From positions 1-32,690 of the forward strand of contig JAUNJL010000026.1 in the NCBI GenBank assembly GCA_030533315.1: a stretch of 32,690 nt of DNA, in the 5' to 3' direction. The position numbers and the translations under genes are program-made. Of the stretch, positions 24,456-32,613 are shown in pieces. The notes below the pieces were generated by a model that was not told where the DNA came from, searched no databases, and saw only the letters and a list, made by a program, of their open reading frames with translations. Source of the stretch: Eubacteriales bacterium (GTDB taxonomy: Bacteria > Bacillota_A > Clostridia > Lachnospirales > Lachnospiraceae). The stretch's first letter is position 1; the number at the start of each line of letters is the position of its first letter.

Positions 24456-25865
24456 TTAGAATCTGAAATACAAAAACGGATTGTAGGTGGCGTTCACCAA
24501 ATAGGCCACAGACAGAAGGAATACCGCCCCATAAAACACCGCAGCCACCTTGATATGCTCCTTTTTCTCCATAACGGTAAACCGGCTGAACCATCTGTAG
24601 GGGAAGGGTCCGGAACAAAGAATGGATATCACCAGCAGGACCAGATAGCTTTTCAGATAATAAAGGGCCGTGGAATCCACAAAGCCGCCGCCGATCCCAA
24701 GCATTCTTCCCACCCTTGCCGCCGCCGATCCCATGTCGGGAGCCGAAAACAGCACCCAGCCGATCATGACCAAAACCATGGTGTACACGTGCTTCACGAA
24801 TCCCGGCAGCTTTTCCAAGAATCCCTTCAGAACATACTTTTCCAAAAGGAGGATGACTCCATAGTAGATCCCCCAGAACATAAAATTCCATGCTGCCCCA
24901 TGCCACAATCCCGTCAGCATCCACACGACAAAAATATTTCGGATCGCCTTAGCCGTACTGACCCGGTTGCCTCCCATGGGGATGTACACATATTCCCGAA
25001 ACCAGGTTCCAAGGGAAATATGCCATCTTCTCCAAAATTCCGTCACGCTTTTTGAGGTATAAGGATAATCAAAGTTCTGGACAAACTCGAAGCCCAGCAT
25101 CTTCCCCAGGCCCACCGCCATGTCCGAATATCCGCTGAAGTCAAAATAGATCTGAAAGGTATAGGCCGCACAGCCCAGCCATGCCGTCACCACGGACGTC
25201 TCTCCCAGGGGAAGGGCTGCGATCCCATCAAAGGCCATTCCTATATTGTTGGCCAAAAGAACCTTTTTTCCAAGGCCCCTTAGGAACCAGGCGACACCGT
25301 CCCCGAACTTGGAGGCGTTCATGCTCCTCCTGCCCAGCTGCTCCTCAATGTCCGTGTACTGCACAATAGGCCCGGCGATCAGCTGAGGGAACATGGAAAT
25401 GTAGACACCGAAGGAAATGATGTTCTTCTGAACCGAAACTCTCCCCTTATACACGTCGATGATGTAGGAAAGGGTCTGGAAGGTATAAAAGGAGATCCCA
25501 ATAGGCAGGGGCAGAGGTGTGTAGGGGATCTCCACAGGAAGAATCCCATTGACGCTGTCGATCAGAAAACCATAATACTTAAAAAACATCAGGATCCCCA
25601 GATTGACCCCCAGGGACATCCAGAAGGCAAGCTTCGCCCTCTTCTCATTTCCCTGACTCCTGTGATAATCAATCTCAACTCCCGCCACAAAGTTGTACAG
25701 GATGCTGAAGATCATCAGGAACACGTAGACCGGCTCCCCCCAGGCATAAAAGATCAGACTGACAAGGAGGAGCACCGGGTTCTTCAAGACTCCGGGGACC
25801 AGATAATACACCAGAAGGGTGACCGGAAGAAACACGAATATAAAAAACACACTGCTGAATATCAT
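24456..25865 (-). CDS. MBOAT family O-acyltransferase (AlgI/DltB-like)
   Basis: A 469-residue polytopic membrane protein that in this family transfers acyl, usually acetyl, groups across the membrane to a polymer or carrier. It has about ten hydrophobic segments, the AlgI-type FWRRWHISLGTWFREYVYIPMGG segment in shortened view near residues 277-299 with His282, and the catalytic His322 in TGLWHGAAWNF. The best-characterised AlgI acetylates alginate; the polymer here is unknown. It starts 36 bases after the DUF4358 gene and precedes the DHHW gene, which fits an acetyl-transfer pair. The gene is complete. Confidence 0.93.
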   Translation of the reverse strand: MIFSSVFFIFVFLPVTLLVYYLVPGVLKNPVLLLVSLIFYAWGEPVYVFLMIFSILYNFVAGVEIDYHRSQGNEKRAKLAFWMSLGVNLGILMFFKYYGFLIDSVNGILPVEIPYTPLPLPIGISFYTFQTLSYIIDVYKGRVSVQKNIISFGVYISMFPQLIAGPIVQYTDIEEQLGRRSMNASKFGDGVAWFLRGLGKKVLLANNIGMAFDGIAALPLGETSVVTAWLGCAAYTFQIYFDFSGYSDMAVGLGKMLGFEFVQNFDYPYTSKSVTEFWRRWHISLGTWFREYVYIPMGGNRVSTAKAIRNIFVVWMLTGLWHGAAWNFMFWGIYYGVILLLEKYVLKGFLEKLPGFVKHVYTMVLVMIGWVLFSAPDMGSAAARVGRMLGIGGGFVDSTALYYLKSYLVLLVISILCSGPFPYRWFSRFTVMEKKEHIKVAAVFYGAVFLLSVAYLVNATYNPFLYFRF

Positions 25866-25901
25866 TTTTCTTTTCCTTTTCTGAAGCTGTCTGCGCCCTT
25901 T

Positions 25902-26384
25902 TTACAGGCTTTTTCGGAAAGCCTGATCTGCCGCCGCCCCGTCCTTATTTACCACAAACAGGATATAATTGCCCCGGACGTCCAGGACATGGGCCTTCAA
26001 AAGACTGCACTGCTCCGGCCCGTAGCCCTCAAAGCTTTCCAGCTGACGTTTTACCCTTCCCTGGACGGCGCTCTCCACGCCATCCGCCTGGGAGGGATCC
26101 TTCAGCCTTACGATCAGAATCTCCTCCACCTCCATGTTGGAGCCGGATACATAAAGGGCAGTGCCGTCGTAATCGCTGGCCAAAAGCCCGTAAAGCCGTT
26201 TCACCATACGGTTGTCTCCCTGAGAAAGCCCCTCCATATCAATGGCACCTGTCACCGCCGAAACCACCTCCTCCATGGGAGTGCGGCTGATCTTGTCCCC
26301 GCCCTGAAGGACAATGACAAAAGCCAGAAGTCCCAGAAGAAGGACATACTTCACCACGCCGATATATCTCATCAGTCCACTCAT
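25902..26384 (-). CDS. DUF4358 domain protein, membrane-anchored
   Basis: A 160-residue protein with one N-terminal hydrophobic segment (about residues 8-26) that would anchor or export it, followed by an alpha/beta domain facing outside with VEEILIVRLKDPSQA near residue 85. It agrees with my recollection of DUF4358, a family of Lachnospiraceae and related Firmicutes with no known activity. GAGG eight bases before the ATG at 26384 supports that start; an in-frame ATG at 26402 is an alternative. Its position between an SGNH hydrolase and an MBOAT transferase suggests a helper role in polymer modification. Confidence 0.75.
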   Translation of the reverse strand: MSGLMRYIGVVKYVLLLGLLAFVIVLQGGDKISRTPMEEVVSAVTGAIDMEGLSQGDNRMVKRLYGLLASDYDGTALYVSGSNMEVEEILIVRLKDPSQADGVESAVQGRVKRQLESFEGYGPEQCSLLKAHVLDVRGNYILFVVNKDGAAADQAFRKSL

Positions 26385-26421
26385 CAAACTTTCCTCTTTC
26401 ATGGCACACCTGCTGTGCCGA

Positions 26422-27204
26422 TCAAACCACCTCAGCAAGCATATTGACCGCCCAGTATTCATAAAATTCTTTCTGGAAATGGATGCCGTCCGCATCATAC
26501 AGATCACTGTGCTCCTGGAAAACAGGGGTGTTGTCTATGTAGGAATACCCTCTTTCCTCGCACCAGGCCTGGATCGCCCCATTGTACTCCGGGATCCTCC
26601 TCCACGCCTCCGACTCCTGAAAGGCCGGATCCTGCGCTGGAAAAATGGAATTGATGTAGATGTGAGTATTGGGCAGACGGCTTTTCAGCATCTGCACCGT
26701 CTCCTCATATGCGGCCACATACTCCTCAGGCGTGTTCCAATAGCCGATGCTCACGTCATTCAGTCCCGTGCACAGAAAAAGATAGGCCGGATCCAGGGCG
26801 GCCATCCTGTCGACATAGGCGGGAATGTCCGCAATGGTCAATCCGCCGTCCGCAAGAACCCGGTTCGTATCCAAAAATTCATAAAAATAAAAGCCCACCG
26901 TCCTGGAATCCCCGAATATCACATAATCTTGAAACTGAGCCCACACGGAGAGCTCCCCATTTGCAATGGCCTGGGCCCGGGCCTCTTTTTCCACCTGCCG
27001 GACCTTCCTTTCGATCGCCGCCATATCCTTCTGCTCCAGCGCCTCCAGGTATGCCAGCCCTGCTCCCAGCTGCTCTCCGTCTGCACCTGACACGGCCCTT
27101 CTTCCCAACACCAGAAGGACAATGGACAGAACCATCAAAAGAGCAAGAACCAGTGCAGAAAGCAGCCACTTCTTCCTCCAATATGTTTTGAATCTTTCGT
27201 TCAT
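26422..27204 (-). CDS. SGNH/GDSL-type hydrolase, membrane-anchored
   Basis: A 260-residue protein with an N-terminal membrane segment (about residues 13-33), a helical linker with coiled-coil character (about 45-80), and an SGNH hydrolase domain: nucleophile Ser100 in IFGDSRTVG, the oxyanion Asn in TGLNDVS near 152, and Asp239/His242 in DADGIHF. Such enzymes are esterases or acetyl-transferring partners. AGAGAGGTAAAAATG supports the start at 27204. It is the first gene of the envelope cassette, about 100 bases after pgeF ends, and no strong promoter was recognised in that gap. Confidence 0.88.
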   Translation of the reverse strand: MNERFKTYWRKKWLLSALVLALLMVLSIVLLVLGRRAVSGADGEQLGAGLAYLEALEQKDMAAIERKVRQVEKEARAQAIANGELSVWAQFQDYVIFGDSRTVGFYFYEFLDTNRVLADGGLTIADIPAYVDRMAALDPAYLFLCTGLNDVSIGYWNTPEEYVAAYEETVQMLKSRLPNTHIYINSIFPAQDPAFQESEAWRRIPEYNGAIQAWCEERGYSYIDNTPVFQEHSDLYDADGIHFQKEFYEYWAVNMLAEVV

Positions 27205-27307
27205 TTTTACCTCTCTCATGCCGCACTGACTGCCAGACGGACCCCGGCAGCGGCCGCCTTGCCTCCCCCATGGAGGTCTCTGGGGACACCTTCTGTCCAT
27301 GACCCTT

Positions 27308-28177
27308 TTATTTTTCTGATCTTTCTTCCCTGCGGATACCCAGGAAAGCCGCCAGGTTCCCCCGTTTGCCCTTGGATGCCCGGTGAGAAAACAAAAGCCG
27401 GGGATTGCAGCAGGTACAGATCCCGGGGAGAAGGATGTTTTTTTCCAAAATCCCCGCCTCCAGGAACACCCTCCGGTTGGCCTCCCAAAGGTTCAGCTGA
27501 TACTTCCCCTCTTCTCTTCCCTTCGTCATGATCGCCTCCCAATCCCGCCGGGGAAAAGCCTGCCGAAAGGCCTCCGCCACGTCCTGGCTGACCTCATAGC
27601 ATTTCTGGCAGATGGAGGGACCGATGGCCGCAATCAGCTCCTCCGGCCTGGAGCCGTACACCTCCTCCATTTTCGCAGCGGTGGCGGCCCCGATCCTTCC
27701 CACCGTTCCCCGCCATCCCGAATGGGACAGGCCGACGGCTCTATGGACCGGATCCAGGAAAAACAAAGGCACACAATCCGCATAATAGGTGGCCAGGACA
27801 AGGCCGGGAACATTGGTCACCATCCCGTCCACGTCATGATAATCCCGCTGGCAGGTGATCCCCTTTCCCCTGTCCTCCTGAGTCACCACCCGCACGTTGG
27901 CAGTGTGCGTCTGATCGGAGGTCACCAGATCCTGGATGGAAAACCCTATGGCTTTGCCCATCCGCCGATAATTCTCCCAAACCGCCTCGCTCTCGTCCCC
28001 TCTTGTAAAGCTCAGGTTCATGGAGGCGAAATGGCCGCCGCTCACGCCGCCCAGGCGGGTGGAGACGCCATGGAGAAAGCCCTCCTCCTTTTCCAGATCC
28101 GGAAAGACCAGGTATGGTACGCCCTCCCTGGTTTTCAGTTCCATATGCTCATTCTCATTTGCCCAGATAATTTCCAT
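27308..28177 (-). CDS. pgeF: Peptidoglycan editing factor PgeF (YfiH/DUF152)
   Basis: A cytoplasmic laccase-fold zinc enzyme; the characterised homologue corrects misincorporated serine in peptidoglycan precursors and related proteins have purine-nucleoside activity. The 289-residue protein keeps the three zinc-ligand motifs: RLGGVSGGHFASMN, YYADCVPLFF and LSHSGWRGT. A C-terminal CTCCNPRLLFSHRA is standard for the family. The ATG at 28177 is preferred because GAGGAGG lies six bases upstream; that site overlaps the end of yraN, so the two are coupled. Confidence 0.93.
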   Translation of the reverse strand: MEIIWANENEHMELKTREGVPYLVFPDLEKEEGFLHGVSTRLGGVSGGHFASMNLSFTRGDESEAVWENYRRMGKAIGFSIQDLVTSDQTHTANVRVVTQEDRGKGITCQRDYHDVDGMVTNVPGLVLATYYADCVPLFFLDPVHRAVGLSHSGWRGTVGRIGAATAAKMEEVYGSRPEELIAAIGPSICQKCYEVSQDVAEAFRQAFPRRDWEAIMTKGREEGKYQLNLWEANRRVFLEAGILEKNILLPGICTCCNPRLLFSHRASKGKRGNLAAFLGIRREERSEK

Positions 28178-28188
28178 AGTCTTCCTCC

Positions 28189-28527
28189 TCATCCTATGTA
28201 ATCAAAGGCGTTCCGGATCCACCGGGGCCTTGCACCCTCAAAGCCTACCACGTCAAAGCGGCAGGGCCTCTCTGTCCCCTCTCCATGGGTCAGAAGATAA
28301 TGGGCCGCCACCCGACTGATCACCCGCTGCTTCCTCCTGTCCACGGCACAAAGAGGATCTCCCGAGCCGCCCGTGCTCCGATACTTCACTTCCACAAACA
28401 CCAGGTAGGAGCCATCCTCTGCCACAAGATCGATCTCCCCCATGCGGCACCGGTAATTCCTCTCCAGGATCCTCAGCCCGCCCTCCTCCAGATGCCGGGC
28501 CGCCATATCCTCGAAATATCCGCCCAC
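28189..28527 (-). CDS. yraN: YraN family protein (UPF0102), predicted endonuclease fold
   Basis: A 112-residue protein with the restriction-endonuclease-like core GEIDLVAEDG...VFVEVKYRS, in which Asp33, Glu46 and Lys48 form the expected metal site. Function is unknown; the family often lies beside rnhB. The start is uncertain: the only standard start in frame is GTG at 28527, but GGGGAGGAAGG is 14 bases away, and the codons just before encode VNKRLV, which resembles the usual NKR-x2-G beginning of the family yet has no standard start codon. The 120-base gap to rnhB shows nothing else convincing. Confidence 0.88.
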   Translation of the reverse strand: MGGYFEDMAARHLEEGGLRILERNYRCRMGEIDLVAEDGSYLVFVEVKYRSTGGSGDPLCAVDRRKQRVISRVAAHYLLTHGEGTERPCRFDVVGFEGARPRWIRNAFDYIG

Positions 28528-28647
28528 AAGCCGTTTGTTGACCTTCCTCCCCAGATATCCTTCTTCTCTTTCTTCATTTCGTGTCGGTATCTTTTGTAAA
28601 GCCTTTCGCCATGTCTTCTCAGGAACAGCCTGGCAAACGGCTGCGCC

Positions 28648-29406
28648 TCAGGAAATAAAGTTCCCGATAAAGCTTCTCCTGTGGATGGGAGAAGGCCCCA
28701 GCTCCTTCAGGGCCTGGATGTGCGCGGCGGAGCCATAGCCCTTGTTGGAGGCAAAGCCATAGCCCGGGAACTCACGGTCATAATCCTCCATCATCCGGTC
28801 CCTGGTCACCTTTGCCACGATGCTGGCCGCCGCGATGGACACGCTTTTTGCGTCCCCCTTCACAATAGGTACCTGGGGAATGTGGAGCCCGGGAATGGTC
28901 ACCGCGTCGATCAGCAGAAGATCCGGCCTGGGTGAAAGCTTTTCCACAGCCTCCCCCATGGCCTCATAGGTAGCGTTTAAGATGTTGATCTGGTCGATCC
29001 TTTTGTGATCCGCCATACCGATCCCCACGCTGATCGCCTCCCCTAGGATCACCTCATAAAGCTCCTCCCTTTTTTTCTGAGAAAGCTGTTTGGAATCATT
29101 GAGGTACAGGATCTGGCAGTCCTTCGGCAGGATCAGGGCGCAGGCCACCACGGGCCCCGCCAGCGGTCCTCTCCCCACCTCGTCGATGCCGCAGAGATAG
29201 CCTGCGTCCTGATACCTCCTCTCATACTCCTTCATGGCCCAGATCCTCTCAAGCTCCTGCTCATAGGCCTTCACCCGCTTTTCGTACTGAGCCAAAAGCC
29301 TTTGAACGCCCTTTCGCCCATCCTGGCAAAGCTCCCTGTGCAGGGCCTCCCGCTCCTCTGGGCCGGCCTTTTCCAGCAGCTCTCTGATCTGGGCGATGGT
29401 CCTCAT
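28648..29406 (-). CDS. rnhB: Ribonuclease HII
   Basis: Removes ribonucleotides from RNA:DNA hybrids during repair and replication. The 252-residue protein has an N-terminal helical extension (about residues 1-65) typical of Firmicute RNase HII, and the active-site motif GIDEVGRGPLAGP with Asp75 and Glu76, further LLIDAV and the ASIVAKVTRD stretch. The ATG at 29406 overlaps the TGA of rbgA in an ATGA arrangement, and GGGAG lies six bases upstream, so translation is coupled. Confidence 0.96.
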   Translation of the reverse strand: MRTIAQIRELLEKAGPEEREALHRELCQDGRKGVQRLLAQYEKRVKAYEQELERIWAMKEYERRYQDAGYLCGIDEVGRGPLAGPVVACALILPKDCQILYLNDSKQLSQKKREELYEVILGEAISVGIGMADHKRIDQINILNATYEAMGEAVEKLSPRPDLLLIDAVTIPGLHIPQVPIVKGDAKSVSIAAASIVAKVTRDRMMEDYDREFPGYGFASNKGYGSAAHIQALKELGPSPIHRRSFIGNFIS

Positions 29407-30260
29407 GTCCTGCTCCCTTCGTCCACCCATTCCAGCGTGATCCGCCCCAGCTTCCCGGATCGGAAATCGTCAAAAAGAAGGGCTGCGGCCTTTTCATAAT
29501 CCAGGGCCTCCCCCTTTTTCAGGCAGCCCCTGGTCCTTGCAATGTCTCCCAAAAGCTCCGCCGGCTCCAGGCCCTCCTCCAGGCCGTAGCGTTCCCCCAG
29601 GGCCTGGGGATACCGTTTTTTCAGGTAGGCGATCAGATCCAGGGAAAGCTCCTCCAGATTCAGGATGTCGTCCTTCACTGAGCCGATGCAGGCCAGCCGC
29701 GCTCCCACCAGGGGATCCTCAAACTTTGGCCAAAGGATGCCCGGTGTGTCCAAAAGCTCCACTCCCTTGTTCAGGCGGATCCACTGCTTTCCCTTCGTCA
29801 CCCCCGGCCTGTTCCCAGTTTTTGTACAGGCCTTTCCGGCAAAGGTGTTGATAAAGGTGGATTTTCCCACATTGGGGATCCCCACCACCATGGCTCGGAT
29901 GGGCCGGTTTTTGATGCCTCTCTTCCGGTCTCTCTCGATCTTCTCCCTGCAGGCCTCCTGGATCACTCCCTGGATGGCCTTCATACCGGCGCCGCTCCTG
30001 GAATTTACCTTTACCACAAAAAATCCCTTTTCCTGAAAATAGGCCTTCCATGCCTCATTCTGTCTCTCATCCGCCAGGTCCGCCTTGTTCAGAAGGATCA
30101 GCCTCGCCTTGTTCTGCCCAAGCTGGTCAATATCCGGATTCCGGCTGGACAGCGGAACCCGGGCATCCACCAGCTCTATGATCAGGTCGATCAGCTTGAT
30201 ATCCTCCTGCATCTGCCGCTTGGCCTTGGTCATATGGCCAGGATACCACTGTACGTTCAT
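29403..30260 (-). CDS. rbgA: Ribosome biogenesis GTPase RbgA (YlqF)
   Basis: A GTPase for late 50S subunit assembly. The 285-residue protein shows the circularly permuted order of motifs: NKAD (residues 58-61) before GIPNVGKS (127-134) and DTPG (171-174), with a C-terminal RNA-binding domain. The N-terminal MNVQWYPGHMTKAKR is diagnostic. It lies 52 bases after lepB and overlaps rnhB by four bases, matching the rplS-lepB-rbgA-rnhB order known in Firmicutes. Confidence 0.97.
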   Translation of the reverse strand: MNVQWYPGHMTKAKRQMQEDIKLIDLIIELVDARVPLSSRNPDIDQLGQNKARLILLNKADLADERQNEAWKAYFQEKGFFVVKVNSRSGAGMKAIQGVIQEACREKIERDRKRGIKNRPIRAMVVGIPNVGKSTFINTFAGKACTKTGNRPGVTKGKQWIRLNKGVELLDTPGILWPKFEDPLVGARLACIGSVKDDILNLEELSLDLIAYLKKRYPQALGERYGLEEGLEPAELLGDIARTRGCLKKGEALDYEKAAALLFDDFRSGKLGRITLEWVDEGSRT

Positions 30261-30311
30261 AGATACCTCCTTTGTAACCCTTCGGCAGGGTACATCGCCC
30301 TCCCATTTCTG

Positions 30312-30905
30312 TCAGTTCTGAAAAAATCCCATCTCCTTGACGGGAGCGATCTGAAACCACAGCTTGCCTGTGATGTATTTCTTGTTCACCTTTCCGATAT
30401 CGCCGTAGCGGCTGTCCTCGCTGTTGTTCCGATTGTCCCCCAGCACGAAGTATTCCCCGGATTCCAGGGAGACAGGGTTCGCCGCAGCTCCGGGGTTGCT
30501 GATCGCGGGAAAGTCCTTCCCCTCCTTGTAGGTCTCGCCGTCAATAAGGATCTGCCCGTCCACGATCTGGATCGTCTCCCCGGGAAGCCCGATCACCCGC
30601 CGGATGTGAAGGGCCGCATCATCGCTCCCGTTTGTCCGAAACACGATGACGTCCCCTCTCTCCGGGGAGGAGACCTTGTAAATTACCCGATTCATGAAAT
30701 ACCGGTCCCCCACCGTCAGCGTAGGCTCCATGGAGCTCTCCTGCATGGTGACGGACTGAAAAAGGACAATGGCCACAAGGGCCGCAAAGGCCAGGGTCAC
30801 CAAGATCTCAAAGAACCAGACAAGGCCGCCCCGCACCCGCTTGTCCTCCAGCTTTTCTTTTGCATCGGAAAAGGCCTGCGTATCCTTCCATTTTTTTCCC
30901 TTCAT
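30312..30905 (-). CDS. lepB: Signal peptidase I, with Arg at the usual catalytic Lys position
   Basis: Membrane protease that removes signal peptides from exported proteins. The 197-residue protein has one membrane anchor (about residues 27-50), the nucleophile motif SSMEPTL with Ser58, and box E GDNRNNSEDSRYGDIG. The general-base motif reads HIRRVIGLPGE: Arg102 stands where the family has Lys (as in IKR of E. coli). The rest of the motif is intact, so this is a single substitution rather than decay. Whether the enzyme is active is open. GGGGGAG six bases before the ATG at 30905 supports the start. A hairpin terminator lies only 40 bases upstream, so expression is through read-through or an unrecognised promoter. 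Confidence 0.92.
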   Translation of the reverse strand: MKGKKWKDTQAFSDAKEKLEDKRVRGGLVWFFEILVTLAFAALVAIVLFQSVTMQESSMEPTLTVGDRYFMNRVIYKVSSPERGDVIVFRTNGSDDAALHIRRVIGLPGETIQIVDGQILIDGETYKEGKDFPAISNPGAAANPVSLESGEYFVLGDNRNNSEDSRYGDIGKVNKKYITGKLWFQIAPVKEMGFFQN

Positions 30906-30944
30906 GTCAAACTCCCCCTGTCCGCCCGGCACAAAAGCCGATAG

Positions 30945-30979
30945 AAAAACAGGGACAATACCCAGTCGTTATTGTCCCC
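30945..30979 (-). terminator. Terminator after rplS, just upstream of lepB
   Basis: GGGACAATA and TATTGTCCC form a nine-pair stem with a nine-base loop followed by TGTTTTTC on the minus strand. It lies about 104 bases after rplS and ends 40 bases before lepB. Confidence 0.75.
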
Positions 30980-31082
30980 GTCTCTCACCTATAAAATTCA
31001 GCACATCCCCAGGCTTTGCCCCGTGCAGAAGGCCCCGCCATCCGGCTGGAGCGATCCCACAGCGCTTCGCCGGACCGCCAAA

Positions 31083-31430
31083 TTATTTTACCAGCTCTTT
31101 TACCTTTGCAGCCTTGCCTACCCGATCTCTCAGATAGTACAGCTTCGCACGGCGCACCTTACCGTAGCGCACAACCTCCACATCCTTCACGTGTGGGGAA
31201 TGAACAGGCCATGTCTTCTCTACGCCAACGCCGTTGGACTTCTTCCTTACGGTAAAGGTCTCTCTGGAGCCTCCGCCCTGTCTCTTCAGCACCGTACCCT
31301 CGAAGATCTGGATCCTCTCGCGGTTACCCTCCTTGATCAAAGCGTGTACCCTTACGGTATCGCCCACCCGGAACTGCGGAACCTCTGCCTTCAGCTGCTC
31401 AGCTTCAATGTTTCTGATAATTTCGTTCAT
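31083..31430 (-). CDS. rplS: 50S ribosomal protein L19
   Basis: Structural protein at the 30S-50S interface. The 115 residues match the family length, with [26 protein letters not shown] in shortened view at residues 20-45 and the C-terminal [20 protein letters not shown] segment. AGGAGAGAATAACATG is a strong start. It has its own promoter 79 bases upstream, a short structured leader, and a terminator downstream. Confidence 0.98.
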   Translation of the reverse strand: MNEIIRNIEAEQLKAEVPQFRVGDTVRVHALIKEGNRERIQIFEGTVLKRQGGGSRETFTVRKKSNGVGVEKTWPVHSPHVKDVEVVRYGKVRRAKLYYLRDRVGKAAKVKELVK

Positions 31431-31450
31431 GTTATTCTCTCCTATTCTTC

Positions 31451-31487
31451 TGGATGTTCTTAATACCCATGCGGTAACAGAGGACCA
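31451..31487 (-). promoter_or_regulatory. Possible L19 leader RNA
   Basis: In the rplS leader GATG pairs with CATC enclosing TACC-(GCATG)-GGTA, a small nested hairpin between the promoter and the start codon. Ribosomal protein L19 leaders are known in Firmicutes; position and size fit, but I could not verify the consensus. Confidence 0.35.
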
Positions 31488-31508
31488 TCTTTTTTCACAA
31501 CGTAAGTA

Positions 31509-31537
31509 ATTATACTATAGAACATATGGGAATGCAA
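31509..31537 (-). promoter_or_regulatory. Promoter of rplS
   Basis: Minus strand TTGCAT (four of six), 17-base spacer, TATAAT (perfect). Confidence 0.8.
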
Positions 31538-31634
31538 CAGGTATTTTTTCTATTTTTTGACCCAGATTTTTCCTGTCCCGGAACCGGCTCCGGGATGCCG
31601 TACTGCTTCGCCGCAGCGGACAGAACAAGCTTTT

Positions 31635-32510
31635 TTACCAGCAGACCACCTGGCAGCCCTCCTCTGTCACCAGCACCGTCACCTCCCACTGGGCGGAGGG
31701 AAGGCCGTCTCTTGTGCGCACCGTCCAGCCGTCCTCCTCATCGGTTTCCACCTCCGGGCCGCCCATATTCACCATGGGCTCGATGGTGAACATCATGCCC
31801 GGCACCATGAGGATGCCGCTGTTCTCCTGGGAAGTATAGCTGACCCAGGGATCCTCGTGAAACTCCAGGCCGATGCCGTGGCCGCCGATCTCCCTCACCA
31901 CCGTAAAGCCGTTCTTTTTGGCGTGCTCATGGACCGCGTGTCCCATGTTGCCAATGGGAGTCCAGGGCTTCACCTGGCTTACGCCCACCTCCACGCATTC
32001 CTTTGCCGCCTTTACCAGGCGCTCCTTTTCCGGGGTCGTCTCTCCGATGATGAACATACGGGAGGAATCGGAAAAATATCCCTGATATATGGTGGAGATA
32101 TCCACGTTTACGATGTCCCCCTCCTTCAAGACCACGTCCTGGGAGGGAATCCCGTGACACACCACTTCGTTGATGGAGGTGCAGACGCTTTTGGGGTAGC
32201 CCTCATAATCCAGGGGCGCCGGTATGCCTCCCCGGCGCACCGTCTCCTCATGCACCCAGTCGTCGATCTCCTGGGTCGTCACCCCCGGGCCAATACGCTC
32301 CGCCACATAGTCCAAAACGGCGACGTTGATCCTGCAGCTCTCTTTGATGCCCTGAATCTGCTCCGGCGTCTTGATCATGCTCTGCTGGGGAACGGCATAT
32401 CCCTTTTGCCGAAAAGCCTCCAGTTTCTCATCAAACGCCTCATGACATTTCTTATATTTTTTCCCGCTGCCGCACCAGCAGGGTTCGTTTCTTCCGATCT
32501 TGGATGACAT
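31635..32510 (-). CDS. map: Methionine aminopeptidase with N-terminal SEC-C zinc motif
   Basis: Removes the starting methionine from new proteins. The 291-residue protein joins an N-terminal SEC-C motif (Cys11, Cys13, Cys22, His23 in PCWCGSGKKYKKCH) to a full type I catalytic domain with the metal ligands in VNVDIST, GYFSDSSRMF, GGHGIGLEFHEDP, FTIEPM and WEVTVLV. The SEC-C part may aid docking at the ribosome. AAAGGAGTGTTAAAATG gives the start. It is monocistronic on the evidence seen, with a promoter about 75 bases upstream. No intrinsic terminator on its own strand was found in the gap to rplS. Confidence 0.96.
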   Translation of the reverse strand: MSSKIGRNEPCWCGSGKKYKKCHEAFDEKLEAFRQKGYAVPQQSMIKTPEQIQGIKESCRINVAVLDYVAERIGPGVTTQEIDDWVHEETVRRGGIPAPLDYEGYPKSVCTSINEVVCHGIPSQDVVLKEGDIVNVDISTIYQGYFSDSSRMFIIGETTPEKERLVKAAKECVEVGVSQVKPWTPIGNMGHAVHEHAKKNGFTVVREIGGHGIGLEFHEDPWVSYTSQENSGILMVPGMMFTIEPMVNMGGPEVETDEEDGWTVRTRDGLPSAQWEVTVLVTEEGCQVVCW

Positions 32511-32584
32511 TTTAACACTCCTTTACCCTGAAAACAGGCCCTCCCCCGGGCCTGTCCTTCCTCTGCATCGTTTTCTTCATAACT

Positions 32585-32613
32585 ACTATACACCATAACC
32601 ATAAGGATGTCCA
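32585..32613 (-). promoter_or_regulatory. Promoter of map
   Basis: Minus strand TGGACA (five of six), 17-base spacer, TATAGT (five of six). Confidence 0.65.

Noticed and set aside
31557..31620. Terminator for map made of CCCGGA-GCCGGT-TCCGGG
   Set aside because: The stem is good but is followed on the minus strand by A-rich rather than T-rich sequence, so it is not an intrinsic terminator for map.
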